Made by a program: the position numbers and the translations under genes
Notes under the pieces: generated by a model
Told to the model about the DNA's origin: nothing
Databases searched by the model: none
What the model saw: only the letters and a program-made list of their open reading frames with translations
Shown: positions 55,076-63,515 of the stretch, one piece after another
Position numbering within the stretch: the stretch's first letter is position 1
Layout of the letters: each line of letters opens with the position of its first letter
Source of the DNA: Pseudomonas bananamidigenes
GTDB lineage: Bacteria; Pseudomonadota; Gammaproteobacteria; Pseudomonadales; Pseudomonadaceae
Direction: 5' to 3'
DNA length: 64,000 nucleotides
Assembly: GCF_001679645.1 (NCBI RefSeq)
Contig: NZ_LRUN01000033.1
Span: 1 to 64,000, forward strand

Positions 55076-55280
55076 GGTACGAAGCATGGCCGGCGATTCG
55101 GTGAATCTGTTGCTGTACCGCGAAACCGGTCGCAGCGATGACGCCGCCGAAGACGCCCTGTGGCAGCTCAACCCGACGCTGGCCGAACACGGCCCGGTGC
55201 TGCCTGCGGGCGTCTGGGTGGTGCTGCCGGAGCTCGACTCGAAACCCGCCGCAATCAAACCGGTTTCGGCCTGGGATTAA
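55068..55280 (+). CDS. Tail protein X (tailocin 1)
   Basis: The 70-residue product (MRKVRSMAGDSVNLLLYRET) is a LysM-like tail protein X (P2 gpX family), with NPTLAEHGPVLPAGVWVVLP as the family C-terminal strand. It is thought to help baseplate assembly or peptidoglycan contact. The ATG at 55068 lies inside the end of U; an ATG at 55017 in the same frame would be deep within U and is less likely. Confidence 0.88.
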   Translation: MRKVRSMAGDSVNLLLYRETGRSDDAAEDALWQLNPTLAEHGPVLPAGVWVVLPELDSKPAAIKPVSAWD

Positions 55281-55289
55281 GGAGGCTGC

Positions 55290-56306
55290 ATGGCACAGGG
55301 ATTCACCCCGGTCGTGGAAATCTACGGGGCCAACGCGGCGCTGCTCAACCAGCGCCTGATCAGTTGGGAGCACGTCGATGCCGCCGGTATCGAGTCTGAT
55401 CAGCTGACACTGACGGTCGATCTGGAAGGGCTTGAAGGCCTGCCAAAACTGGGTGGAAAAATCGGTCTTCGGGTTGGCTATCTTGAGTCGGGAATGGTCG
55501 ATAAGGGCCAGTTCAAAGTGACGCGCCTGACACCGACCCTGTTCCCGTTTCGTCTTACGCTGGTCGCCACCGCGGCACCGTTCAGTGCCGCCGACGAGAC
55601 CGGTTTCAAGCAGAGGCGCTCCGCCAGTCATGGCCCGACCACCCTGGGTGCACTGTTTCGTGAACTGGTTTCACGCCACGGTTTTTCACCCAGGGTCGCA
55701 CCCGATCTGGCGTTGATCAGGATCGATCACATCGACCAGTCCAACGAAACCGACATGGGTTTCCTGACGCGTCTGGCGAAGAAGTACAAGGTGATCGCCA
55801 AACCGGTGGGCGAGTTGTATGTGCTGGCACGGCCCGGTCAGGTGAAAACACTGTCGGGCAAGGTACTGGCGGACGTGCGTCTGTCGTTGACCGAGAACAA
55901 TCGCCCCGGCGATCACGCGTTCATCGGCGCTACCCTTGAAGAGACCGCCCGCGCGCAGGCAAAGGGTTGCAAGACGAGTTTCTGGGATAACGCCAAAGGT
56001 GTGATGCGTGAGGTGCTGACTGGCGAGGCGCCCTACAAGACCTTGCGCCAGACTTGCCAGAGCGAGGAGGAGGCCAGGGCTGTCGGTGAGGGCGAAGTGC
56101 GCAAGATGCTGCGGGAAAAGTACAAGGTGAAGATCACCTGCCCGGGCAATCCGCTGTTGTCTGCCGAAGGCCTGCTGTTGCTCGACGAGACCTGGCCGGA
56201 CTTCCTGCGCGGTCGCTGGTCGATCGAAAAAGTGACTGCCAGCGGCAAGCGCGATGAAAGCTATCGCTGTGTCATCGAAGCCACGAGCCTCGATCCAAAA
56301 GCCTGA
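55290..56306 (+). CDS. Baseplate hub protein D, P2 gpD-like (tailocin 1)
   Basis: gpD, once called late control protein D, is the hub below the tube. The 338-residue product begins MAQGFTPVVEIYGANAALLN and contains ETDMGFLTRLAKKYKVIAKP and the C-terminal domain SAEGLLLLDETWPDFLRGRW, typical of the family. It is the last gene of tailocin 1; in P. aeruginosa lysis genes come next, but here tailocin 2 starts 43 bases later. Confidence 0.9.
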   Translation: MAQGFTPVVEIYGANAALLNQRLISWEHVDAAGIESDQLTLTVDLEGLEGLPKLGGKIGLRVGYLESGMVDKGQFKVTRLTPTLFPFRLTLVATAAPFSAADETGFKQRRSASHGPTTLGALFRELVSRHGFSPRVAPDLALIRIDHIDQSNETDMGFLTRLAKKYKVIAKPVGELYVLARPGQVKTLSGKVLADVRLSLTENNRPGDHAFIGATLEETARAQAKGCKTSFWDNAKGVMREVLTGEAPYKTLRQTCQSEEEARAVGEGEVRKMLREKYKVKITCPGNPLLSAEGLLLLDETWPDFLRGRWSIEKVTASGKRDESYRCVIEATSLDPKA

Positions 56307-56349
56307 TCGTTCAGGCATTCCCAGCCAAAAATCACTCTGGAACGCTCCC

Positions 56350-56934
56350 ATGAAGATCTCCCCGATCCTCACGCAGCTGCGTGCGCAATGCCCAGGCCTT
56401 GCCGGCCATATCGCGACAGGCGTCGACCTGGCGCTGCTGCAAGGCAACCCGAATCTGCCGACACCGTCGGCCCATGTTTTACCGCTGGCCGACCTGGCCG
56501 GCGCCAGCACCGCACAGAACTCCGCCAGCCAGCCGATCCGTGACCGCTTCGAAATCATCCTGGTGCTCGACACCACGGATGCCACAAAAGCGCTGGATCT
56601 GTTGCACGACCTGCGCGCCGAACTGTGGCGTGCACTGGTGGGCTTCAAGCCCGGTTCCGACTACAGCGCCATCGTTTATGACGGCGGCGAAGCGCTCTCG
56701 ATCAACAGCAGCCGAGCTTTCTACCGGCTGCGCTTTTTTGCCGAGTTCCAGCTGGGCCGCAATCTGCCAAGTCAGCCTGCGGAGAGTTGGCACGAACGCG
56801 AACTGGACGGTTTGTCGTCCTTTACCGGGGTCACCGTGCGGGTCGATGCGATCGACCCGGCCGACCCCAACCTGAAACACCCCGGCCCTGACGGGCGCGT
56901 GGAAATGACTTTCTCTGGAGACGTAACCCCATGA
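56350..56934 (+). CDS. Mu gp37-like protein, DUF1834 (tailocin 2)
   Basis: The 194-residue protein starts MKISPILTQLRAQCPGLAGH and has the pattern RDRFEIILVLDTTDATKALD and FYRLRFFAEFQLGR seen in the Mu gp37/DUF1834 family, which lies just before DUF2635 and the sheath in Mu-like phages and is thought to act at the tail end or in tail completion. The ATG at 56350 is preceded by TGGAA. The stop overlaps the next ATG by four bases (ATGA). Confidence 0.8.
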   Translation: MKISPILTQLRAQCPGLAGHIATGVDLALLQGNPNLPTPSAHVLPLADLAGASTAQNSASQPIRDRFEIILVLDTTDATKALDLLHDLRAELWRALVGFKPGSDYSAIVYDGGEALSINSSRAFYRLRFFAEFQLGRNLPSQPAESWHERELDGLSSFTGVTVRVDAIDPADPNLKHPGPDGRVEMTFSGDVTP

Positions 56935-57110
56935 GCAACCGCATCACCGTAGTGCCGGCCGCCGGCCGTGCCGTGCCGGACCCGGAAGCCGGCGACCTGC
57001 TGCCCCTGGAGGGCCGTGAAGTGCTGGACAGCGCCTGGTGGCGCCGACGTCTGGCCGACGGCGATATCACCCTCAAAACCGCAACAGCCAAACAAAAGGG
57101 AGCCAAATAA
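56931..57110 (+). CDS. DUF2635 protein (tailocin 2)
   Basis: The 59-residue protein (MSNRITVVPAAGRAVPDPEA, then LPLEGREVLDSAWWRRRLADGD) is a DUF2635 member: the PxxGRxVPDP and LP-x-EG motifs are clear. In Mu this is gp38, placed between gp37 and the sheath. It is coupled on both sides: its start overlaps gp37-like and its stop overlaps the sheath ATG by one base. Confidence 0.85.
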   Translation: MSNRITVVPAAGRAVPDPEAGDLLPLEGREVLDSAWWRRRLADGDITLKTATAKQKGAK

Positions 57111-58606
57111 TGGCGATCGGATTCAGCAACATCCCCGCGGACATTCGTGTACCGCTGTTCTATGCCGAAATGGACAACTCGGCCGCCAATAGCGCGTCCT
57201 CGTCCATGCGCCGCCTGATCGTGGCGCAGGTCAACGACAACATCGCCCCGAGCGAAACCGGCAAACTGGTGCTGGTTTCCAGCGTGGCACTGGCCAAGAG
57301 CATTGGTGGCCAGGGTTCGATGCTGGCGTCGATGTACGAGACTTTCCGCAAGGCCGACCCGATCGGTGAGATCTGGTGCCTGCCGCTGCACAACGCCACC
57401 GGCGCCATCGCCAAGGGCGTGCTGACCCTGACCGGCACCGCGACTCAGGCCGGTGTGCTCAACCTGTATGTCGGCGGCGTGCGTGTGCAGGCCAACGTGG
57501 TCAACGGTGCCACTGCAGCCCAGGCGGCCACCGCCCTGGCGCAGAAAATCAATGCCACCGCCGATCTGCCGGTGAGCGCAGCTGCCGCTGAAGGTGTTGT
57601 CACCCTGAATGCCAAATGGACCGGCGAAAGCGGCAACGACATCAGCCTGCAATTCAACCGCCTGGGCAAGAGCAACGGCGAAGAAACCCCGGCAGGCCTG
57701 ACTACCGCCGTCACTGCCATGACCGGTGGCGTCGGTGTACCGGATCAAGTGGCTGCCGTTGCGGCACTGGGCGATGAGCCGTTCGAATTCATCGCGCTGC
57801 CATGGTCCGACCTGGCCACCCTTAACACCTGGCAGGCGGTGATGGACGACAGCACCGGTCGCTGGTCCTGGGCCAAGCAACTGTTCGGTCACGTCTACAG
57901 TGCCAAGCGCGGAACTGTCGGCACTCTGGTGGCCGCCGGTCAGGCGCGCAACGACCAGCACATGACCATTCAGGCGCTGGAGCCGGGCGTTCCGCAACCG
58001 GTGTGGGTACAAGCTGCGGCACTGGCTGCACGCACTGCGGTGTTCATCTCCGCCGACGCCAGCCGTCCGACCCAGAGCGGCAGCCTGCCGGGCGTCGATC
58101 CGGCACCGGCGAGCGAGCGCTTCACCCTGACCGAGCGTCAGTCGCTGCTCAACTACGGCATCGCCACCGCGTATTACGAAGGCGGCTACGTGCGCATCCA
58201 GCGCTCGATCACCACCTACCAGAAGAACGCTTACGGCCAGGCCGACAATTCGTACCTGGACAGCGAAACCATGCACCAGTCGGCGTACATCGTGCGTCGT
58301 CTGCAAAGCGTGATCACCAGCAAGTACGGTCGCCACAAACTGGCTTCCGACGGCACGCGCTTCGGCGCCGGTCAGCCGATCGTCACCCCGGCGACCATTC
58401 GTGGTGAGCTGATCGCCCAGTACGCCAAGCTCGAACTCGAAGGCCACGTGGAAAACGCCGAGCTGTTCGCCGAGCACCTGATCGTCGAGCGTGACGTGCA
58501 GGACCCGAGCCGCGTGAACGTGCTGTTCCCGCCTGATTACATCAACGGTCTGCGCGTGTTCGCACTGCTCAACCAGTTCCGTCTGCAGTACGACGACGTC
58601 GCCTGA
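57110..58606 (+). CDS. Contractile tail sheath, Mu gpL-like (tailocin 2)
   Basis: The 498-residue product starts MAIGFSNIPADIRVPLFYAE and follows the Mu gpL type: SLLNYGIATAYYEGGYVRIQRSITTYQKNA near residue 344 (marked by NYGIATAYYEGGYVRIQRSI) and C-terminal VLFPPDYINGLRVFALLNQF. The Mu sheath is 495 residues. It is clearly different in length and sequence from the 388-residue sheath of tailocin 1, showing separate phage ancestry. A terminator follows before the tube gene. Confidence 0.93.
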   Translation: MAIGFSNIPADIRVPLFYAEMDNSAANSASSSMRRLIVAQVNDNIAPSETGKLVLVSSVALAKSIGGQGSMLASMYETFRKADPIGEIWCLPLHNATGAIAKGVLTLTGTATQAGVLNLYVGGVRVQANVVNGATAAQAATALAQKINATADLPVSAAAAEGVVTLNAKWTGESGNDISLQFNRLGKSNGEETPAGLTTAVTAMTGGVGVPDQVAAVAALGDEPFEFIALPWSDLATLNTWQAVMDDSTGRWSWAKQLFGHVYSAKRGTVGTLVAAGQARNDQHMTIQALEPGVPQPVWVQAAALAARTAVFISADASRPTQSGSLPGVDPAPASERFTLTERQSLLNYGIATAYYEGGYVRIQRSITTYQKNAYGQADNSYLDSETMHQSAYIVRRLQSVITSKYGRHKLASDGTRFGAGQPIVTPATIRGELIAQYAKLELEGHVENAELFAEHLIVERDVQDPSRVNVLFPPDYINGLRVFALLNQFRLQYDDVA

Positions 58607-58631
58607 TCGGCCCGTTTGAATCTGTGAATCC

Positions 58632-58656
58632 AGCCCACCTTGCGTGGGCTTTTTAT
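58632..58656 (+). terminator. Terminator-like hairpin between sheath and tube (tailocin 2)
   Basis: AGCCCAC (58632-58638) pairs with GTGGGCT (58644-58650) around CTTGC, followed by TTTTATTT. Partial termination here would lower tube and downstream transcription. Confidence 0.75.
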
Positions 58657-58673
58657 TTGAAGGGAGTAACACC

Positions 58674-59021
58674 ATGGGTCAACTGATTGCAGGCACCTGC
58701 TACGTCAAGGTCGACGGTGCACAACTGACTATCAACGGCGGCTGCGAAGCCCCGCTGATGGCCGTCAAACGCGAAACCGTCGTGCCGGGTTTCTACAAGG
58801 AGACCGACATCGCGCCGTCGTTCAAGGTGACTGCGCTGCACACCGCCGACTTCCCGCTGAAGAAGCTGATCGAAGGCACCGACATCACCGTCACTTGCGA
58901 ATTCAGCAACGGCAAAGTCTACGTACTGGCCGGTGCCTACCTGGTCGAAGAGCCAGTCTCCAAGGGCGATGACGCCACCATCGAACTGAAATTCGAAGGC
59001 ATCAAGGGGACCTGGCAATGA
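58674..59021 (+). CDS. Tail tube protein, Mu gpM-like (tailocin 2)
   Basis: The 115-residue protein (MGQLIAGTCYVKVDGAQLTI) has the Mu gpM pattern with SFKVTALHTADFPLKKLIEG and a C-terminal EPVSKGDDATIELKFEGIKG. Mu gpM is 118 residues. GAAGGGAG lies upstream of 58674; an in-frame ATG ten codons earlier falls in the terminator hairpin region and is less likely. The stop overlaps the next ATG. Confidence 0.92.
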   Translation: MGQLIAGTCYVKVDGAQLTINGGCEAPLMAVKRETVVPGFYKETDIAPSFKVTALHTADFPLKKLIEGTDITVTCEFSNGKVYVLAGAYLVEEPVSKGDDATIELKFEGIKGTWQ

Positions 59022-59314
59022 GCGGCGCCGTGAAGCTTCAAGTTGCGATCGAAGCTCACGGCGAGCCTCTGACCGAACTCGTCCTGCGCCGTCCGACGGT
59101 GCAGGAGGTACGAGCGATCAAGGCGCTGCCGTACAAGATCGACAAGAGCGAAGAAGTCAGCCTCGACATGGACGTGGCGGCCAAATACATCGCCGTGTGC
59201 GCCGGCATTCCGCCGTCGTCGGTCAATCAGCTGGACCTGGCTGACCTCAACGCGCTGAGCTGGGCCGTTGCGAGTTTTTTCATGAGTGCGGCGTCGGAGC
59301 CATCACCGACCTGA
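59018..59314 (+). CDS. Tail assembly chaperone, Mu gp41-like (tailocin 2)
   Basis: The 98-residue protein (MSGAVKLQVAIEAHGEPLTE) is a single-domain tail assembly chaperone with GIPPSSVNQLDLADLNALSW as the family C-terminal motif, resembling one half of the duplicated chaperone of tailocin 1. The heptamer T-TTT-TTC at 59275-59281, in phase (agT TTT TTC), allows a -1 shift that extends the protein. Confidence 0.88.
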   Translation: MSGAVKLQVAIEAHGEPLTELVLRRPTVQEVRAIKALPYKIDKSEEVSLDMDVAAKYIAVCAGIPPSSVNQLDLADLNALSWAVASFFMSAASEPSPT

Positions 59315-59445
59315 TCGCGGTCGCCTATGACCTGGCCTGGTTCTGGAAGGTTGACCCCGAACAGATGATGGCCAGGCCACTGGATGTGCTTCGCGAATCG
59401 CTGGAGCACGCGCAACGGATTAATGCGATGCAGCAGGTGCAGTGA
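59275..59445 (+). CDS. Frameshift-encoded extension of the tailocin 2 chaperone
   Basis: After a -1 shift the reading goes ECGVGAITDLIAVAYDLAWFWKV to ESLEHAQRINAMQQVQ and stops at 59443-59445, giving a 142-residue fusion from 59018. It has no usable start of its own, and the tape measure starts at its stop. This is the conserved tail-chaperone frameshift layout. Confidence 0.82.
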   Translation, partial: FFHECGVGAITDLIAVAYDLAWFWKVDPEQMMARPLDVLRESLEHAQRINAMQQVQ

Positions 59446-61217
59446 TGGCAGAAGAAACCAAAGCTAAAGCGTCGGTGCTGCTGACCGGCATCGACGAACT
59501 GTCACCCAAACTCGGTGCCCTGCGAGTGAAGGTCGACGACTTCAGGAAAAACCTCGAGCAGACCGGCCTTGGCAAACTGGACATCAGCGGTCTGTTCAAG
59601 GGCGGCAGCGTGATCACGCCGTTCGTGGACGGCATCAAATCCGCCGCCGCCTTTCAGGGCAAGCTGAGTGAGGTCGGCGAGACGGCGAAAACCGTCGACC
59701 TGCCTGCCACGCCAAAGGCTGCGGCACAAAACATGAACGTGTTCAGTGCGTCCATGGAAAAGGTGTCCGCTGCGGTGGACGCCGCACTGGTGCCGGCAGT
59801 GGGCGCCTTGGTGGTCGGGCTGGAGCCGGTGCTGACCCAGGTCGGCAGCCTGCTCGCCGACAACCCGAAACTGGTCGAAGGCCTGGCGGCGGGAGCGATT
59901 GCGTTTTCCGCCATGCAAACCGCCGTCACCGGAATGACCCAGGTGATGGACGTCATGAGCATGGTGCTCAAGACCAACCCGATCATGCTGATCGCCATGG
60001 GCATTGCCGTGGCGGCCGGGTTGATCGTGGCCAACTGGACACCGATATCCGCGTTCTTCACCGGAATGTGGGAGGGCGTGAAAAACGCCGGAGCCAGTGC
60101 AATGGCGACGTTGCGCTCGGTACTCGACTGGAGGCCGCTGGCAACAATGGCGGCGTTGTGGGAACCGGTCACCGGTTTTTTCTCCGGAATCCGGGACAAG
60201 GTCAAAGCGGTCACCGCTCCGCTGATCGACTTCTTCAAAACGATTTTCTCGTGGTCGCCTGCGGGTCTGATCCTGGAAAACTGGGGGCCGTTGACCGGTC
60301 TGTTTTCAGCGATCTGGGAGCTGCTCAAGGCCTTGAGTGTGCCGGTGATGGCGTTCCTCAAGGGGCTGTTCGACTGGACGCCGCTGGGGATGATCATCAA
60401 CAACTGGGGCGCGATCACCGGTTTCTTCGCCTCGATCTGGGCCGCGTTGCAACCAGCGGCGCAAGCCATCAAGGACTTCTTCGGCACGCTGTTCGACTAT
60501 TCCCCGTTGGGGATGCTCGTCAACAACTGGGGCAGCGTCGTGACCTTTTTCGAACCAGTCTGGGCCGCGCTGCAAGCGTCGGCGCAACAGATCAAAAGCT
60601 TCTTCCAGAGCCTGTTCGAATGGTCGCCGCTGGAGCAGATCGCGCAGTACTGGCAGCCGATCAGCGAAGTGTTTTCGGCGCTGTGGGGCGTGGTGCAGGC
60701 ATTGGCCGCGCCGGTGCTGGAGTTCCTGCACAACATGTTCGAATGGACACCGTTGGGGCAGATCATCAAGAACTGGGGCCCGATCACCGAATGGTTCGGC
60801 GAGCTGTGGCAAAAGCTGCAAACCGTCATCGCACCGATCAAGGAACTGTTCGATGGCGGCTTCGCCGGGCTGATCGCCAGGGTCACCGGCAAGGTCGAAA
60901 CCCTGACCCAGGCACAGCGCCAGACCAATGCCGAAGGCAAGGGCGAACTGGCACCGGCCTTCTTCGGCGCCAGTCCGAAAACCGAGGGCGGCAGTGCGTT
61001 GCAGGGTGGTTCCTTGCCGCAATCCTCCAGCGCCCTGATCCAGCAAAGCGCCGCCAACAACCGCACGCAACTCGAAGGCGGCCTGACGGTGCGCTTCGAA
61101 AACGCGCCGGCGGGGCTGCGCACCGATCAACCGCAAACCAATCAACCGGGGCTGGCGCTCAGTTCGCGCATCGGCTATCGCTCGCTGTCGGCAGGAGGTT
61201 CCAATGAACTGGCGTGA
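59445..61217 (+). CDS. Tape measure protein with seven 41-residue repeats (tailocin 2)
   Basis: The 590-residue protein fixes tail length. It has an N-terminal coiled helical part (DELSPKLGALRVKVDDFRKN), a hydrophobic stretch (VLKTNPIMLIAMGIAVAAGL), then six clear units of exactly 41 residues (224-469), preceded by a weaker seventh (183-223). Each has Trp at position 6 and Pro at 8, Trp at 16, Phe at 22-23 and often Trp at 27, for example FDWTPLGMIINNWGAITGFF. The C-terminus is polar (GSLPQSSSALIQQSAANNRT). An in-frame GTG three bases upstream is an alternative start. The stop region overlaps the N gene by 14 bases. Confidence 0.88.
   Translation: MAEETKAKASVLLTGIDELSPKLGALRVKVDDFRKNLEQTGLGKLDISGLFKGGSVITPFVDGIKSAAAFQGKLSEVGETAKTVDLPATPKAAAQNMNVFSASMEKVSAAVDAALVPAVGALVVGLEPVLTQVGSLLADNPKLVEGLAAGAIAFSAMQTAVTGMTQVMDVMSMVLKTNPIMLIAMGIAVAAGLIVANWTPISAFFTGMWEGVKNAGASAMATLRSVLDWRPLATMAALWEPVTGFFSGIRDKVKAVTAPLIDFFKTIFSWSPAGLILENWGPLTGLFSAIWELLKALSVPVMAFLKGLFDWTPLGMIINNWGAITGFFASIWAALQPAAQAIKDFFGTLFDYSPLGMLVNNWGSVVTFFEPVWAALQASAQQIKSFFQSLFEWSPLEQIAQYWQPISEVFSALWGVVQALAAPVLEFLHNMFEWTPLGQIIKNWGPITEWFGELWQKLQTVIAPIKELFDGGFAGLIARVTGKVETLTQAQRQTNAEGKGELAPAFFGASPKTEGGSALQGGSLPQSSSALIQQSAANNRTQLEGGLTVRFENAPAGLRTDQPQTNQPGLALSSRIGYRSLSAGGSNELA
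59991..60851 (+). repeat. Seven coding repeats of 123 bases in the tape measure gene
   Basis: Units at 59991-60113 (weak) and then 60114-60236, 60237-60359, 60360-60482, 60483-60605, 60606-60728 and 60729-60851 are collinear without insertion or deletion. DNA identity is moderate, so they are old duplications held by protein selection. Confidence 0.8.
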
Positions 61218-62439
61218 CCGTTTGTTGCCGGCATCCTTCCGGGGTGTCGGCTTCTGGATCGACCAGGCGAAAACCCCGGTCGGTCGCAAGGGACAGTTGC
61301 ATGAGTATCCGCAACGGGACCTGCCGTTTTTCGAGGATCTGGGCCAGCAGGCCAAGACCCACGACCTGACGGCGTTTGTCATCGGTGCCGATTGCCTGGA
61401 GCAGCGTGACAAGCTGCTCCAGGCTTTGGAACAGGGCAGCGGCGAGCTGGTGCATCCATGGCTGGGCCGTCTGCAGGTCAAGGTCGGCGAGTGCGACATG
61501 ACCCACACCCGCCAGGACGGCGGGATGGTGACCTTCACCCTGAAGTTCTACCCGGACCGGCCGCTGCCGTTTCCGACGGCGACAGTCAGTACGCAAAAAG
61601 TCCTGCTGATCAAGGCCGACAGCCTGCTCGGTTCGGCGGTGGCGCGTTTCGAACAGGCGATGACCCTGATCAAGGCGGCGCGGATCGGCATCGCCAATCT
61701 GCGCAACAGCCTCACCGGCGTATATGACGTGATCAAGGAGCAGCTCAAGCCGCTGATCGCGCAATACAAGCAGATCACCGAACTGGTCAGGGCCGTCAAG
61801 GAACTGCCCAAGGAGGTGGCGGCGGAGTTCAAGGGCTTGCTCGGCGATATCAAAGAGCTGAAGGCATTCGCGAAGGAGGGCTACCGTGGCGTGATTGCCG
61901 ACGTGTCCCAACAGATCGAAGCCATCCGCAAGGCCGACGCACCGAAGATCACCACCGGCAAGGACACCACCGCTGCGGCGCAGGCCCTGGCCAATCTGGT
62001 GCAGGACACCCTGATCGTCAAAGCGGCGCAATGGGTTGCCTCGATGCCGGTGGCCTCGACGCCGGTCAAGCTGACCTCGACGCCGTCGCTGGACCAGCAA
62101 TCGAAGCAGCCGGTCAGCCGTCAGGAAGTGCCGGTCACCGACGACTTGCAAGCGCTGCAGAAAGAACTGGTCGACGCGCTGCAAAAGGCTCAGGACAAGG
62201 CCGATCCCGCACACTATCAGGCCATCGCCGATGTGAAGGAAGCGCTGATCGCGCACCTCAAGGCTGTGGCTTCGTCCGGTGTGCGGCTGGTCAACAAAAC
62301 CTTCCAGGAAACCTTTCCGGCCGTGGTCGTGGCGTACAAGCAGTTTGGCGACGCCACCCGCGTGACCGAGGTCATTCAGCGCAACGGCCTGTCCCACCCC
62401 GGCTTCTCACCCAACGAAGTCAAGGTTTCAGGGGAGTGA
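61204..62439 (+). CDS. Tail protein N, DNA circularisation protein family (tailocin 2)
   Basis: The 411-residue product has the DNA-circulation N-terminal domain (MNWRDRLLPASFRGVGFWID, then RDLPFFEDLGQQAKTHDLTAF and GELVHPWLGRLQVKVGE), as in Mu gpN, actually a tail/baseplate hub component. The middle and C-terminal parts are helical (IKELKAFAKEGYRGVIADVS). It overlaps the tape measure by 14 bases and is followed after three bases by P. Confidence 0.87.
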   Translation: MNWRDRLLPASFRGVGFWIDQAKTPVGRKGQLHEYPQRDLPFFEDLGQQAKTHDLTAFVIGADCLEQRDKLLQALEQGSGELVHPWLGRLQVKVGECDMTHTRQDGGMVTFTLKFYPDRPLPFPTATVSTQKVLLIKADSLLGSAVARFEQAMTLIKAARIGIANLRNSLTGVYDVIKEQLKPLIAQYKQITELVRAVKELPKEVAAEFKGLLGDIKELKAFAKEGYRGVIADVSQQIEAIRKADAPKITTGKDTTAAAQALANLVQDTLIVKAAQWVASMPVASTPVKLTSTPSLDQQSKQPVSRQEVPVTDDLQALQKELVDALQKAQDKADPAHYQAIADVKEALIAHLKAVASSGVRLVNKTFQETFPAVVVAYKQFGDATRVTEVIQRNGLSHPGFSPNEVKVSGE

Positions 62440-62442
62440 GCC

Positions 62443-63486
62443 ATGAGCGATACAGACAATCGCGTCACGCTGACCGTTGGCGACATGGAATACGGTGGTT
62501 GGAAAAGTGTGGAGATCACCGCGGACCTGGAGCGCCAGTTCCGCACCTTCAAACTCGACATCACCTGGCAATGGCCGGGGCAGACCGTGGATCAGCGGAT
62601 CAAGGCCGGTGACCCGTGCGAAGTGCGGATCGGCCAGGATCTGGTGCTCACCGGTTATGTGTTCAAGGCCCCGATCAGTTATGACGGGCGGCAGATCAGC
62701 CTGAGCATCGAAGGCAGTTCCAAGACCCAGGATCTGGTGGATTGTGCGGCGCGAAACATCCCCGGCCAATGGCAGGATCAGTCGCTGCTGAGCATCGTCC
62801 AGGCCCTGGCCATGGAGTATGCGTTGATGGTGGTCAACGAAATTCCCGAGACCGCACGCCTGAGCAAACACACGCTCGTGCCGGGTGAAACGGTGTTTCA
62901 GTCGATCGACCGTCTGCTCTCGCTGTACCGGGTGTTTTCCACCGATGACGCCGAAGGTCGGCTGGTACTGGCCAAACCGGGCAGCGGTGGCCGGGCCAGC
63001 GATGCACTGGAGCTGGGCAAGAACATTCTCTCGGCCAATGCGCCGATGGATTTCAGCCAGGTGTTTTCCGAATACCGGGTGATCGGCCAGCAAAAGGGCA
63101 ACGACAAGAAGAGCGGGGCGGCGGTCAGCGAAGTGGAATCGACGGCGACCGACCTGAGCTTCAAGCGCCGGCGCACCACCGTCATCAACGAAGGCTCGCA
63201 ACTGACGTTCGAACTGGCCCGGCAACGGGCGCAATGGGAGAGCGCCACGCGTATGGGCCGGGCACTGACCACCACCTATCAGGTGCAGGGCTGGCGTCAG
63301 TCCAACGGCGACTTGTGGCGTCACAACACGTTGGTGCGGGTCAAGGACCCGGTGCTCGGCTTCGATGAAGACATGCTGATTTCCAGGGTGACGTATTCGC
63401 TGTCGGCGCAAGGTTCGGTGACCACCCTGCAAGTCGCACCACCGCATACCTTCGATGCGAACCCGACGCCCCCGAAAAAGACCTGA
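62443..63486 (+). CDS. Baseplate hub protein, Mu gpP-like (tailocin 2)
   Basis: The 347-residue product (MSDTDNRVTLTVGDMEYGGW) is a Mu gpP/gp44 type baseplate hub, related in fold to P2 gpD. It includes YGGWKSVEITADLERQFRTF, IPGQWQDQSLLSIVQALAMEY (marked by QWQDQSLLSIVQALAMEYAL) and the C-terminal VKDPVLGFDEDMLISRVTYS. Length is close to Mu P (379). Order N-P-gp45 is as in Mu. Confidence 0.88.
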   Translation: MSDTDNRVTLTVGDMEYGGWKSVEITADLERQFRTFKLDITWQWPGQTVDQRIKAGDPCEVRIGQDLVLTGYVFKAPISYDGRQISLSIEGSSKTQDLVDCAARNIPGQWQDQSLLSIVQALAMEYALMVVNEIPETARLSKHTLVPGETVFQSIDRLLSLYRVFSTDDAEGRLVLAKPGSGGRASDALELGKNILSANAPMDFSQVFSEYRVIGQQKGNDKKSGAAVSEVESTATDLSFKRRRTTVINEGSQLTFELARQRAQWESATRMGRALTTTYQVQGWRQSNGDLWRHNTLVRVKDPVLGFDEDMLISRVTYSLSAQGSVTTLQVAPPHTFDANPTPPKKT

Positions 63487-63515
63487 GCCCGACACCGTCC
63501 TCCAAGGAAAACCCT

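Noticed and set aside
59991..60851. Regularly spaced repeats that could suggest a CRISPR array
   Set aside because: The 123-base units are coding, in frame and degenerate, without unique spacers.
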